From positions 1-36,354 of the forward strand of contig JAFWFE010000004.1 in NCBI GenBank assembly GCA_017512555.1: 36,354 nt of DNA, read 5' to 3'. Origin of the DNA: Solobacterium sp. (GTDB lineage: Bacteria > Bacillota_I > Bacilli_A > Erysipelotrichales > Erysipelotrichaceae). Positions within the stretch are counted from its first letter, which is position 1; each line of letters opens with the position of its first letter. The position numbers were made by a program, and so were the translations under genes. The notes below the pieces were generated by a model. The model did not search any database. It was given only the letters and a program-made list of their open reading frames with translations, and was not told the DNA's origin. Shown in pieces: positions 1 to 7,787 of this stretch.

Positions 1-306
1 AAACGTCGTGAGACAGTTTGGTCCCTATCTGTTGTGGGCGTTGGAAGTTTGAGGAGAGCTGTCCCTAGTACGAGAGGACCAGGATGGACGTTCCTACGGT
101 GCACCAGTTGTCACGCCAGTGGCACAGCTGGATAGCTGAGAACGGATTAGATAAACGCTGAAGGCATCTAAGCGTGAAACTAACTTCAAGATGAGACTTC
201 CCTCACTATAAGTGAATAAGACCCCTTAAAGACGATGAGGTTGATAGGTCAGGGATGTAAGCATGGCGACATGTTGAGTTGACTGATACTAATAGGTCGA
301 AGGTTT
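1..306 (+). rRNA. rrl: 23S ribosomal RNA, 3' end (partial)
   Basis: This is the last ~300 nt of a 23S rRNA; the rest lies before the window. The universally conserved sarcin-ricin loop AGTACGAGAGGACC is at 67-80, and the closing segment with CTGATACTAATAGGTCGA ends near 300. The exact 3' end is set by analogy to other 23S genes and may be off by a few bases. A 5S gene follows in the same direction, the usual order of a bacterial rRNA operon. Confidence 0.97.
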
Positions 307-402
307 ATTCACACGAGAACTGAACGTTCATAGCAGCTAAGTCAGGAAGACAAAGTCAATCTAAAAACTGTTATTCAGTTTTCAGGGAGCAATCTCTGAA
401 TT
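307..402 (+). other. 23S-5S spacer with processing hairpin
   Basis: This is the transcribed spacer between 23S and 5S. It holds a small perfect hairpin (AAAACTG at 364-370, CAGTTTT at 376-382). Such hairpins are common in Firmicute rRNA spacers and probably serve RNA maturation. I see no tRNA gene here. Confidence 0.6.
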
Positions 403-519
403 GATCTGGTGACGATACCGGAGTGGTCACACCTGTTCCCATCCCGAACACAGAAGTTAAGCACTCCAGGGCCAAAAATAGCTATGCCCGCCATAGTGAA
501 TCGAGGATGTTGCCGGGTT
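403..519 (+). rRNA. rrf: 5S ribosomal RNA
   Basis: The conserved core, with CCCATCCCGAACACAGAAGTT around 439-459, identifies 5S rRNA. The ends pair as helix I: the strand near 403-413 with the strand near 509-519 (about nine pairs including G-U). Length near 117 nt fits the family. The ends are placed by this pairing and could shift by 1-3 nt. An intrinsic terminator follows directly. Confidence 0.93.
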
Positions 520-522
520 AAT

Positions 523-552
523 AAAAAAGTCATCTTAGGATGACTTTTTTTG
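523..552 (+). terminator. rRNA operon terminator, probably bidirectional
   Basis: A 12-bp perfect stem AAAAAAGTCATC (523-534) and its complement (539-550) closes a TTAG loop and is followed by T. The A-tract on the other side means it can also end leftward transcripts arriving from the two small genes at 590-1153. Confidence 0.9.
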
Positions 553-589
553 TGTCTATACAACCAGAGTTTTGTATTATCTTTGATTA

Positions 590-766
590 TTAATCTGCCG
601 GTTCTTCTTTTACCGCGTTAATTCCGGCAACTCTGAAGCAGTTGGGAATATTGCCTACATCATCTCTGTGATGTGCTACACAGTCGCAGCATCTTCCGTG
701 ACGTGGACAGTTTGTGTTTGGACATGTACATGGATGATTGTTGGAACACGGTCTGTTTTCAGTCAT
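590..766 (-). CDS. Small cysteine-rich protein, 58 aa
   Basis: A 58-codon gene with an AGGAG ribosome binding site at 775-779 (leftward) in front of ATG at 766 and TAA at 590-592. The product has eight Cys (residues 7, 13, 15, 20, 26, 27, 29, 43) and four His; the core reads CPNTNCPRHGRCCDC. This spacing suggests a zinc or other metal site. Similar short proteins with a CPN.NCPRHG.CC.CV core occur in anaerobic Firmicutes and, as far as I recall, are annotated only as a domain of unknown function (possibly DUF6485). It lies 27 nt behind the PH-like gene and is probably cotranscribed with it. The good ribosome binding site and non-random composition make it a real gene; its function is unknown. 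Confidence 0.82.
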   Translation of the reverse strand: MTENRPCSNNHPCTCPNTNCPRHGRCCDCVAHHRDDVGNIPNCFRVAGINAVKEEPAD

Positions 767-793
767 AATCTCATTCTCCTTTTGACAATACCA

Positions 794-1153
794 TTATTGT
801 GCTCTGATCACGGCTCTGCTTAATTGATTATAGAAAGATCTGGCATCTGTATTCTTGGTGAAGGTTATATTGATGATTCCTCCCAGAGTCTTGATCTTGA
901 TTTCATCTTTTATGCCTGCCTGTATACAGGTCATGGTAACGCTGGTTAAAGGTATACAATAAATATCCGGCCGGTTGTCGATCAATCCTCTGGTGGAAAG
1001 ATAAATCAGACGTTTATCGGTTAACGTCGCATGATTCTTTGCCAGCTGATGGTAACTTCTTAATTCCTTTTCTCCTGCAGCCAGAAGACTTTTGATTTCT
1101 CCGTTGATCGTACCGGAATCACCGAAAGACCAGTTTAATTCATAATCTGCCAT
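794..1153 (-). CDS. Bacterial PH-like domain protein, 119 aa
   Basis: The product resembles the bacterial pleckstrin-homology-like family bPH_1 (formerly DUF1696, YvbH-type). The typical core is visible: an N-terminal charged segment, then 'ATLTDKRLIYLSTRGL' (a strand pair ending in a turn), then 'IPLTSVTMTCIQAG', 'EIKIKTLGG' and a C-terminal helix 'DARSFYNQLSRAV'. There is no signal peptide or membrane segment, so it is cytoplasmic. The start is set at ATG 1153 because GGAGGT lies 7-8 nt upstream; the longer open frame reaching 1285 would run into tsaE on the other strand and lacks such a site. The family's molecular role is not established. It heads a two-gene leftward unit with the cysteine-rich gene. 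Confidence 0.8.
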   Translation of the reverse strand: MADYELNWSFGDSGTINGEIKSLLAAGEKELRSYHQLAKNHATLTDKRLIYLSTRGLIDNRPDIYCIPLTSVTMTCIQAGIKDEIKIKTLGGIINITFTKNTDARSFYNQLSRAVIRAQ

Positions 1154-1194
1154 GGTAATACCTCCGTATAAGTGTATTGTATACGATAATGCAG

Positions 1195-1223
1195 TTTTTG
1201 GGATTCCTTTTTTGTTATATAAT
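1195..1223 (+). promoter_or_regulatory. Putative tsaE operon promoter, short leader
   Basis: A consensus -10 TATAAT is at 1218-1223; the -35 region (TTTTTG, 1195-1200, spacing 17) is weak. The expected transcription start near 1230 leaves only about 10 nt before the tsaE ATG at 1241. The leftward PH-like gene starts at 1153, so divergent promoters share 1154-1217; a near-palindrome around 1178-1190 (ATTGTATACGAT) could hold the leftward -10 (TACAAT on the minus strand). Confidence 0.5.
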
Positions 1224-1240
1224 ACCGTGGGTGAATCAAG

Positions 1241-1693
1241 ATGAATAAACGAACCGTATATACAGACAGTACAGAAAAAACACATGAACTAGGGGAATGC
1301 CTGGGCAGAAATGTATCAGCGAACATGGTTTTCCTGATGGAGGGAGATCTTGGTGCCGGCAAGACTACATTAACACAGGGAATTGCGCGCGGTCTTGGGA
1401 TTAAGCGGAATGTCACCAGTCCGACATTTACGATACTGAAGATTTACCATGGACGATTAACCCTTTATCATATTGACGGATATCGTCTGGAAGGGGTTCA
1501 CCAGGATCTGGGCTTTGAAGAATTGCTGGATGATGACGGACTTACTGTGATTGAATGGGCACAGTATCTGGAAGATCTGGTTCCCGAAGAATATCTGAAG
1601 ATCTGTATACGTCTGTTAGAAAATGATATCCGAGAATTTACGCTTGAGGCTGTCGGAAGCCGTTATGAAGAATTACTGGAGGTACTTCCATGA
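1241..1693 (+). CDS. tsaE: tRNA threonylcarbamoyladenosine biosynthesis ATPase TsaE
   Basis: TsaE (YjeE/YdiB) is the ATPase that drives turnover of the TsaB-TsaD complex making t6A at position 37 of ANN-decoding tRNAs. The Walker A motif GDLGAGKTT is at residues 35-43, followed by the family hallmark 'VTSPTFTILKIY' and 'HIDGYRLE'; 'LTVIEWAQYLEDLVPE' matches the Walker B/C-terminal part. Length 150 aa is normal. It heads the operon tsaE-tsaB-rimI-tsaD; its stop overlaps the tsaB start by 4 nt (ATGA), implying translational coupling. The ribosome binding site (GGGTGA, 1230-1235) is close to the predicted transcription start. Confidence 0.95.
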   Translation: MNKRTVYTDSTEKTHELGECLGRNVSANMVFLMEGDLGAGKTTLTQGIARGLGIKRNVTSPTFTILKIYHGRLTLYHIDGYRLEGVHQDLGFEELLDDDGLTVIEWAQYLEDLVPEEYLKICIRLLENDIREFTLEAVGSRYEELLEVLP

Positions 1694-2286
1694 TTTATCT
1701 GTGTATGGACACAAGTCATACGTGGCTGGCTGTATCACTGATCATTGATGATCAAGTGGCAGCGTCTTTTCAGCAGGACTGCTGGAAACGTCAGTCGGAG
1801 GAGATTTTTCCGGCGATTCAGTCGGTAATGGAACAGGCGGGAATCACGCCCAAAGATGTACAGGGAATCGTCATATCCAAAGGACCGGGAAGTTACACCG
1901 GTGTGCGTATTGCGATGACGATTGCCAAAGTCTATGCGTCATCCCTGCAGATCCCGCTGTATACGATCGGAAGCCTGGATCTGTATGCCGGAGGAGAAGA
2001 CTGCACGGTAGTGACCGACGCCCGCAGCAAGCGTGTTTATCATGCGCAGTATCGTAACGGTGAGAGAATCACGGAAGTATCCGCGATCCCCTGTGAAGAA
2101 CTGATGAACAGAATTCCGGCAGAAGAAGTCGTGATCGGTGACGGAAATCTCATCGGCAGAGAGAAGAAAGAACCGGAAATTGCTCAGAATTTCCTGAAAC
2201 TGATGCCGAAATGGGAAAAGCAGGAGAATATTCATCTGGTAGAACCGGAGTATCTGAAATCCCGGGAGGCATATTTACTGAAATGA
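1690..2286 (+). CDS. tsaB: tRNA threonylcarbamoyladenosine biosynthesis protein TsaB
   Basis: TsaB (YeaZ) is the inactive ASKHA-fold partner that scaffolds TsaD and TsaE in t6A synthesis. It begins 'MIYLCMDTSHTWLAVSL', the typical first ASKHA strand pair, and carries 'GIVISKGPGSYTGVRIAMTIAK' (from about residue 59), the strongest family signature. The C-terminal half is divergent, as usual. At 198 aa it is slightly short compared with the 220-240 aa of many homologues. Start and stop overlap the neighbours by 4 nt each (ATGA at both ends), so translation of the whole block is coupled. Confidence 0.93.
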   Translation: MIYLCMDTSHTWLAVSLIIDDQVAASFQQDCWKRQSEEIFPAIQSVMEQAGITPKDVQGIVISKGPGSYTGVRIAMTIAKVYASSLQIPLYTIGSLDLYAGGEDCTVVTDARSKRVYHAQYRNGERITEVSAIPCEELMNRIPAEEVVIGDGNLIGREKKEPEIAQNFLKLMPKWEKQENIHLVEPEYLKSREAYLLK

Positions 2287-2759
2287 TACGGGAGATGACA
2301 CTTGCGGATGTGGAAGCGATTGCGGAATTGGAAGAGAAGATCTTTTCCTCTCCCTGGCCGGCCAGGGAATTCTGCTATGAACTGACCGAAAACCCATATT
2401 CCTGCTGTCTTGTGCTGGAAGAAGAGGGAAAGATCGCGGGATACTGCGACTACTGGATCATCTTTGACCGTGCGGAACTGGCGAATATCGCGGTGGTTAA
2501 AGAGTACCGCCGACGGGGATATGCGCAGGAACTACTTGACCGGGTCATCCATGACGCGGAAGAACAACACTGCGAATACCTGACTTTGGAAGTACGCGTA
2601 TCCAATGAACCGGCAATCCGTTTCTATGAGAAGAACGGATTTATCAAGGCAAATATACGTGAGAATTACTATACAGACAACAATGAGGATGCCTGGCTGA
2701 TGGTCAGACCCTTGAATATTACAGGAGGTGATCCGGATGACAATGATTCTGGCAATTGA
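2283..2759 (+). CDS. rimI: GNAT N-acetyltransferase, RimI-type
   Basis: RimI-type GNAT enzymes acetylate protein N-termini (classically ribosomal protein bS18) with acetyl-CoA. The acetyl-CoA loop is 'VVKEYRRRGYAQELLDRVI', followed by 'LTLEVRVSNEPAIRFYEKNGF', which is typical of RimI. I start at ATG 2283 (158 aa): it overlaps the tsaB stop as ATGA and has GGGAGG about 15 nt upstream, and the N-terminus 'MIREMTLADVEAIAELE' aligns with the family. Longer in-frame extension to 2211 only overlaps tsaB. The gene lies between tsaB and tsaD as in Bacillus; it overlaps tsaD by 23 nt. Confidence 0.9.
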   Translation: MIREMTLADVEAIAELEEKIFSSPWPAREFCYELTENPYSCCLVLEEEGKIAGYCDYWIIFDRAELANIAVVKEYRRRGYAQELLDRVIHDAEEQHCEYLTLEVRVSNEPAIRFYEKNGFIKANIRENYYTDNNEDAWLMVRPLNITGGDPDDNDSGN

Positions 2760-3750
2760 AACAAGTTGTGATGAAACAGCCTGTGCCGTAGTAAAAGACG
2801 GGAAGGAGATCCTTTCCAATATTGTCTCCAGTCAGATCAATGTACATACCATGTATGGAGGTGTTGTGCCGGAAGTGGCAAGCCGTATCCATGTGGAAAA
2901 TATCTCAGCAGTGATTGAAGAAGCCGTGAGAGAATCCGGTGTACGTATGGAAGACATCGACGCAATCGCGTATACGCAGGGCCCCGGACTGATTGGAAGT
3001 CTTCATGTCGGTGTGCAGGCTGCCAAGACCCTGGCTCTGCTGTATGACAAGCCGTTATTACCGGTCAACCATATGTGCGGGCATATCTACGCAAATTCCT
3101 TTGTGTCAGAATTGAAGTTTCCCTTGATGGCACTGGTGGTGTCCGGCGGACATTCCGAACTGGTATGGATGGAAGATGACTGGCATTTTGAAGTCATCGG
3201 AACTACCTTCGATGACGCAATCGGAGAAGCCTATGACAAGGTTGCGCGTGTTCTGGGACTGGGATACCCCGGCGGACCAATCATTGATAAGATGGCAAAA
3301 GACGGCAATCCGCACTATAAGCTTCCTGTACCGAAGACCGCAGGACGTTATGATTTCAGTTTCAGCGGTCTGAAATCCGCGGTATTACAGCTGATTGAAC
3401 GTGAGAAGAAACAGGGGAATGTGATCGTTACCGAAGATGTGGCATATGCCTTCCAGGAAACAGCGCCGTACAGTATGGTCTCCAAGACGATTGACGCGGT
3501 GAAGACGTACAAGCCGAAGATGATCGTTCTGGCCGGCGGTGTTGCCGCAAACTCCCGTCTGAGAGAGATGATGCGGGAAGAGATGGCACAGATTCCGGAG
3601 ACAGAGCTGGTGATTCCGCCGATGTATTGTTGTACAGATAATGCGGCGATGATTGGTGCTGCAGGATATATTGCCTGGAAACATCAGGAGTTCGGTACGT
3701 TCCGTGATTCCGCGGATCCCGGATTAACTATGCCTGGTGAAATAGACTGA
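2737..3750 (+). CDS. tsaD: tRNA N6-adenosine threonylcarbamoyltransferase TsaD
   Basis: TsaD (formerly Gcp/YgjD) transfers the threonylcarbamoyl group to A37 of tRNA. The ASKHA N-terminus 'ILAIETSCDETACAVV' and the iron-binding motif HMCGH (H112 and H116) are present, with 'VVSGGHSELV', 'FDDAIGEAYDKVARVLGLGYPGGP' split across the domain interface, and the C-terminal nucleotide site 'VLAGGVAANSRLR'. Length 337 aa is normal. The start is ATG 2737, 8 nt behind AGGAGG (2723-2728); a GTG at 2728 falls inside that site. TsaC/Sua5, which supplies the substrate, is not in the window. Confidence 0.96.
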   Translation: MTMILAIETSCDETACAVVKDGKEILSNIVSSQINVHTMYGGVVPEVASRIHVENISAVIEEAVRESGVRMEDIDAIAYTQGPGLIGSLHVGVQAAKTLALLYDKPLLPVNHMCGHIYANSFVSELKFPLMALVVSGGHSELVWMEDDWHFEVIGTTFDDAIGEAYDKVARVLGLGYPGGPIIDKMAKDGNPHYKLPVPKTAGRYDFSFSGLKSAVLQLIEREKKQGNVIVTEDVAYAFQETAPYSMVSKTIDAVKTYKPKMIVLAGGVAANSRLREMMREEMAQIPETELVIPPMYCCTDNAAMIGAAGYIAWKHQEFGTFRDSADPGLTMPGEID

Positions 3751-3752
3751 CA

Positions 3753-3781
3753 TTTTCACAATCTGAAAAATGTGTTAAAAT
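3753..3781 (+). promoter_or_regulatory. Putative rex promoter
   Basis: A -35-like TTTTCA (3753-3758) is spaced 17 nt from TAAAAT (3776-3781). The -10 lies inside the Rex operator, so binding would block transcription. Read-through from tsaD is also possible, since no clear terminator separates them. Confidence 0.45.
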
Positions 3782-3789
3782 ATTCACAA
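3772..3789. promoter_or_regulatory. Candidate Rex operator upstream of rex
   Basis: GTGTTAA-AATA-TTCACAA has two 7-mer half-sites each one base from the TTGTTAA/TTAACAA form known in clostridia and close to the TTGTGAA/TTCACAA form of bacilli. It ends 12 nt before the rex ATG and overlaps the proposed -10. This fits autoregulation by the NADH/NAD+ sensor. Confidence 0.65.
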
Positions 3790-3801
3790 CAGGTGGTGAG
3801 T

Positions 3802-4425
3802 ATGATAAACAATAAAAATGTTCCGAAAGCTACACTGCAGCGGTATCCGGTATATCTGAAGGCACTGCGCAAGCTGAAAAATGACGGCAAAGACCGTATC
3901 ATGTCCAAGGAACTGGCAGAATATGTGTCCATCGAATCTACGACAATACGCAGGGATTTCACTTTTCTCGGCAATCTGGGAAAGCAGGGATACGGATATG
4001 ATGTGGATCGGCTGATCGATATCTTCAGTGAAGAACTAGGTGTTAATTTTGATGAAAAGATCATCCTGGTAGGCTGCGGTAATCTTGGTAAAGCGTTATT
4101 AAATTACAATAAATGGAATCATGTGGTCGGAGAGATCGTATGCGCGTATGATCTCTATCCGGAAACAGTCAGGGATGCCAATATCCCTGTATATAATATC
4201 CGTGATCTGAAGGAAACCATGCCGGAAGGGTGCCGGATCGCAATCCTGTGCATCTCCACGGATATTCAGGAAACCGTAGATCTTCTGATTGAGAATGGAA
4301 TCTGCGGACTTGTGAGTTTTGCGTCAGAGCACTTCCAGGTTCCGGAAGGAATCCATGTGCGTTCGGTAGATGTAGTATCCAGTATTCAGGAACTGGTATT
4401 TGAGACAAATGCGATGAAAAGATAA
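3802..4425 (+). CDS. rex: Redox-sensing transcriptional repressor Rex
   Basis: Rex binds operators when NAD+ is high and lets go when NADH rises, switching on fermentative genes. The N-terminal winged helix includes 'ELAEYVSIESTTIRRDFTFLGNLGKQGYGYDVDRL', the recognition-helix region characteristic of the family (canonical form '..[20 protein letters not shown]'). The Rossmann NADH site is 'ILVGCGNLGKALLNY'. The C-terminal swap helix 'RSVDVVSSIQELVF' completes it. 207 aa from ATG 3802, with AGGTGG 5 nt upstream; a GTG at 3772 is in frame but lies in the operator. Similar operators precede this gene and the fucO-like gene at 13641. In Bacillus, rex lies near the tsa/ydiF cluster, matching the context here. 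Confidence 0.95.
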   Translation: MINNKNVPKATLQRYPVYLKALRKLKNDGKDRIMSKELAEYVSIESTTIRRDFTFLGNLGKQGYGYDVDRLIDIFSEELGVNFDEKIILVGCGNLGKALLNYNKWNHVVGEIVCAYDLYPETVRDANIPVYNIRDLKETMPEGCRIAILCISTDIQETVDLLIENGICGLVSFASEHFQVPEGIHVRSVDVVSSIQELVFETNAMKR

Positions 4426-4440
4426 GGGGAGAAGAATCGT

Positions 4441-5826
4441 ATGTTAAGTGAAATGACGGTAAGAGAGTTGTACGAACTGACTCTGGAAGGAACACCGATG
4501 GAGAAGGATCAGGTAGAGTATGTGACTCTGCAGGGATGGATCCGTACCAACCGTTCCGGAAAGAATGTCAGCTTTATGGCACTGAATGACGGGACATATT
4601 TCCGCAATGCGCAGCTGGTCTATGACACAAGTCTGAACAATTATGACGAAGCTTCCAGATATCTGACCGGTACAGCTGTCAGTGTAACCGGAAAGTATGT
4701 ACAGACACCGGATGCCCAGCAGCCGTTTGAGATCCAGCTTACAGAAATCGTCCTGGAAGGAGCCTGTGACAATTCCTATCCGTTACAGAAGAAACGTCAT
4801 AGTTTTGAGTATCTGCGTGAGATTGGGCATCTGCGTCCGCGTACAAATACATTCTCCGCGGTATTCCGTGTACGTTCTGTACTGGCTATGGCAATCCATG
4901 AGTTCTACCAGAACCAGGGCTTTGTGTATGTACATACACCGATCATTACCGGTGCGGATGCGGAAGGCGCAGGAGAAACCTTTACCGTTACAACGCGTTC
5001 TGACGCGAAGTATGAAGATGATTTCTTCGGCAAGCATGCCAGTCTGACCGTATCCGGACAGCTGCAGGGTGAAGCCTATGCCCTGGCATTCCGGGATATC
5101 TATACCTTCGGACCGACATTCCGGGCTGAAAACTCCAATACGACTACACACGCGGCCGAATTCTGGATGATCGAACCGGAGATCGCGTTTGCGGATCTGG
5201 ATGATGACATGGCCTTAATCGAAGACATGGTGAGATTCTGTATTCAGTATGTACAGGAAAATTGTCCGGAGGAACTGAAATTCTTTAATGATTTCGTGGA
5301 TAAGACACTTCTGGAACGTCTGGATCACGTGAAAAACTCTGAGTTCCGGAGAATGGATTATACGGAAGCTATCGAACTTCTGAAGAACGCGGATGTGGAA
5401 TTCGAGAATAAGAATATCTACTGGGGTATGGATTTAAATACCGAACATGAGCGTTATATTACCGAGAAAGTGGTTAAAGGCCCGGTATTCCTGATCAACT
5501 ATCCGAAGGATATCAAGGCTTTCTACATGCGTTTGAACGATGACAACAAGACCGTGGCAGCCTGCGATCTGCTGGTGCCGGGAATCGGTGAACTAGTCGG
5601 CGGAAGCCAGAGAGAAGAACGTCTGGATGTCCTCGAACAGAGAATGACAGAACTGGGTATGAACCTGGAGAACTACCAGTGGTATCTGGATCTGCGTCGT
5701 TACGGCGGCTGTAAACATGCGGGATTCGGACTTGGCTTTGAACGCTTTGTCATGTATATTACCGGCATGCAGAACATCCGGGATGTTATTCCGTTTGCCC
5801 GGACACCGAGAAATCTTGAATTTTAA
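4441..5826 (+). CDS. asnS: Asparaginyl-tRNA synthetase
   Basis: AsnRS charges tRNA-Asn with asparagine. It is a class IIb synthetase: an N-terminal OB-fold anticodon domain ('[24 protein letters not shown]') and a catalytic domain with motif 2 '[19 protein letters not shown]' and motif 3 '[15 protein letters not shown]'. The motif 2 Asn-containing 'AENSNT' and the C-terminus '[16 protein letters not shown]' distinguish it from AspRS. Length 461 aa is normal. The gene starts 15 nt after rex and ends in a perfect terminator, so it closes the tsa-rex transcript or is served by rex's promoter. Its presence means tRNA-Asn need not be made by transamidation. Confidence 0.96.
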   Translation: MLSEMTVRELYELTLEGTPMEKDQVEYVTLQGWIRTNRSGKNVSFMALNDGTYFRNAQLVYDTSLNNYDEASRYLTGTAVSVTGKYVQTPDAQQPFEIQLTEIVLEGACDNSYPLQKKRHSFEYLREIGHLRPRTNTFSAVFRVRSVLAMAIHEFYQNQGFVYVHTPIITGADAEGAGETFTVTTRSDAKYEDDFFGKHASLTVSGQLQGEAYALAFRDIYTFGPTFRAENSNTTTHAAEFWMIEPEIAFADLDDDMALIEDMVRFCIQYVQENCPEELKFFNDFVDKTLLERLDHVKNSEFRRMDYTEAIELLKNADVEFENKNIYWGMDLNTEHERYITEKVVKGPVFLINYPKDIKAFYMRLNDDNKTVAACDLLVPGIGELVGGSQREERLDVLEQRMTELGMNLENYQWYLDLRRYGGCKHAGFGLGFERFVMYITGMQNIRDVIPFARTPRNLEF

Positions 5827-5828
5827 CG

Positions 5829-5854
5829 GAAAACAGCGAAAGCTGTTTTCTTTT
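5829..5854 (+). terminator. Intrinsic terminator after asnS
   Basis: A 9-bp perfect stem GAAAACAGC (5829-5837) / GCTGTTTTC (5842-5850) with a stable GAAA tetraloop, followed by TTTT. It ends the tsaE-to-asnS unit. Confidence 0.93.
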
Positions 5855-5879
5855 CACATATATGTCTTTGAAGTATAAT
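5851..5879 (+). promoter_or_regulatory. Promoter of the ABC-F gene, likely near-leaderless
   Basis: Consensus -10 TATAAT (5874-5879) with a -35-like TTTTCA (5851-5856) 17 nt upstream, embedded in the tail of the asnS terminator. The ATG is at 5888, so a start 6-8 nt behind the -10 leaves a leader of 0-4 nt and no room for a Shine-Dalgarno sequence. Confidence 0.65.
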
Positions 5880-5887
5880 AAACAGGT

Positions 5888-7744
5888 ATGCTTTACCAGG
5901 TAAGTCAAGGCTCAAAATCTTTTGGCGCAGATACCGTCTTTGAAGATGTCAGGTTCATGATCAAGGGAACAGAGAAGATCACGATCATCGGACGCAACGG
6001 CAGCGGGAAGACGACTTTTCTGCGTTGTCTGTGCGGAGAATACGACTTTGACAAAGGTACCGTATCCATCCAGAACGGTGTACGGATCGGCTATCTGGCG
6101 CAGAATGTCCTGGAGCATGACGACTGGACCGTGGAACAGGAACTGCGTACAGTATTTGAACCGGTCTTCGCCATGCAGAAAGAAATGAACGAACTGGAAG
6201 AGAAGATGAAGACGGATCACAGTGAAAAGATCCTGAATAAGTACGCGGAAGTCCAGGAACGTTTTGAGGCAGTCAACGGATACGGCTGGGAAGCAGAGAT
6301 GAAGACTGTATTTACCCGTTTCGGGTTTACCCCGGAAGACCTGCAGAGAAGAGTCAGCCAGTTCTCCGGAGGACAGCGGACCAGGATCGCGTTTGTCAAA
6401 CTGTTGTTGTCCAAGCCGGATATCTTACTGCTGGACGAGCCGACCAATCACCTGGATCTGGAAACTATTGAGTGGCTGGAAGGTTATGTGAAAAATTATC
6501 CGAAGGCTATCGTGATGGTATCCCATGACCGGATGTTTCTGGATCATACCACCGACGTGGTCTATGAACTGGAATACGGGCATATGACAAGATATGTAGG
6601 AAATTACAGTTCCTACGTTACACAGAAGAATAATAATCAGGAACGGCAGGCAATCGCGTACCGTCACCAGCAGGCGGAGATCAAACGTCTGGAAGAATTG
6701 ATCGAGAAGTTCCGGTATAAGAAAAACAAGGCTGCTTTTGCGCAGTCCAAGATCAAATATCTGGAACGTATGGACCGTGTGGAAGAAGTAAAACCCGGAG
6801 ATACCAAAACTTTCCATGCGCATTTCACACCGAGACTGAAGGGCGGCCAGAAAGTGCTGGAGACCGATGAACTCGGGATCGGCTATGATCATGTACTGAC
6901 CACGGTGACGATGTTACTGGAACGCGGGCAGAGAATCGGTATTCTGGGCCCCAACGGTACCGGAAAATCCACGTTTGTGAAGACACTGATGGGTCTTATT
7001 CCACCGTTATCCGGCAGTTATCTCTACGGATACCAGATTGAACCGGGATACTTTGACCAGCAGTTAGCCCAGTTTACCGGCGGGAAAACCGTACTGGAAG
7101 AACTCTGGGACGAATATCCGGATCTGGACAGGACCACGGTACGCAGTGTTCTGGGACAGTTCCTGTTCAGTGCGGATGATGTATTCAAGATGACTGATGT
7201 ATTGTCCGGAGGAGAGAAAGTGCGTCTTTCTCTGGCAAAATTACTGCTCAGACACTCAAATCTCCTGATTCTGGATGAACCGACCAACCACCTGGATATC
7301 CTTAGTAAGGAAGCTTTGGAAGACTCCCTGAGTGATTATACGGGGTCGGTGTTGTTTGTGTCCCATGACCGTTATTTTATCCGCAGGCTGGCAAATGCCC
7401 TGATCGTGTTTGAGAACGGGAAGGCAGTCTTCTACCCGATGACTTATGATGAGTATGAAGAGATGAAGAAGGGGACAGCCGCAGATCTCCGTCCCCAGGA
7501 GAATAAGAAACAAAAAGAAGAAAAACCCAGAGAATTATCTCCGGAAGCCAGGAGAAGAGAAATCAACAAGACAGAAGAAGAGATTACCCTGAAGGAAGCG
7601 GAACTGGAAGAGAAACGTGCTTTACGCTTTGAACCGGAGTATTATCAGGATTATCAGAAGATGGCTGTGCTGGATGAAGAAATTGATGATCTTCACAATG
7701 AACTGGCGCATCTGTACGAAAAGTGGGAAAAACTATCGTCTTAA
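5888..7744 (+). CDS. ABC-F family ATPase (YdiF-like)
   Basis: ABC-F proteins are soluble twin-ATPase translation factors that act at the ribosomal E site; some protect ribosomes from antibiotics. Two ABC domains are seen: Walker A GRNGSGKT (residues 35-42) with signature 'FSGGQRTR' and Walker B 'ILLLDEPTNHLDL'; then Walker A GPNGTGKS (354-361) with 'LSGGEKVR' and 'LLILDEPTNHLDI'. The charged linker between them (about 255-310) is the P-site tRNA interaction motif region. A long charged C-terminal coiled coil (about 535-618) gives 618 aa. Domain order, C-terminal extension and position beside tsa genes and rex match Bacillus YdiF. I see nothing that specifically indicates antibiotic resistance. 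The ATG aligns with family N-termini. Confidence 0.93.
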   Translation: MLYQVSQGSKSFGADTVFEDVRFMIKGTEKITIIGRNGSGKTTFLRCLCGEYDFDKGTVSIQNGVRIGYLAQNVLEHDDWTVEQELRTVFEPVFAMQKEMNELEEKMKTDHSEKILNKYAEVQERFEAVNGYGWEAEMKTVFTRFGFTPEDLQRRVSQFSGGQRTRIAFVKLLLSKPDILLLDEPTNHLDLETIEWLEGYVKNYPKAIVMVSHDRMFLDHTTDVVYELEYGHMTRYVGNYSSYVTQKNNNQERQAIAYRHQQAEIKRLEELIEKFRYKKNKAAFAQSKIKYLERMDRVEEVKPGDTKTFHAHFTPRLKGGQKVLETDELGIGYDHVLTTVTMLLERGQRIGILGPNGTGKSTFVKTLMGLIPPLSGSYLYGYQIEPGYFDQQLAQFTGGKTVLEELWDEYPDLDRTTVRSVLGQFLFSADDVFKMTDVLSGGEKVRLSLAKLLLRHSNLLILDEPTNHLDILSKEALEDSLSDYTGSVLFVSHDRYFIRRLANALIVFENGKAVFYPMTYDEYEEMKKGTAADLRPQENKKQKEEKPRELSPEARRREINKTEEEITLKEAELEEKRALRFEPEYYQDYQKMAVLDEEIDDLHNELAHLYEKWEKLSS

Positions 7745-7758
7745 CCAGAAAGAATTCG

Positions 7759-7764
7759 TATAAT
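7759..7764 (+). promoter_or_regulatory. -10 element of the phosphofructokinase promoter
   Basis: TATAAT 24 nt upstream of the ATG, in the 43-nt gap after the ABC-F gene. No good -35 is seen. AACCA (7743-7747) and TGGTT (7766-7770) flank it as short inverted arms. No terminator separates the two genes, so read-through is possible. Confidence 0.5.
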
Positions 7765-7787
7765 TTGGTTAGAAAGAGGAAATAAAG

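Noticed and set aside
375..563. 62-aa leftward open frame
   Set aside because: It lies across the 5S rRNA and its terminator and has no ribosome binding site.
2728..2736. GTG 2728 as tsaD start
   Set aside because: The codon lies inside the AGGAGG ribosome binding site that serves ATG 2737.
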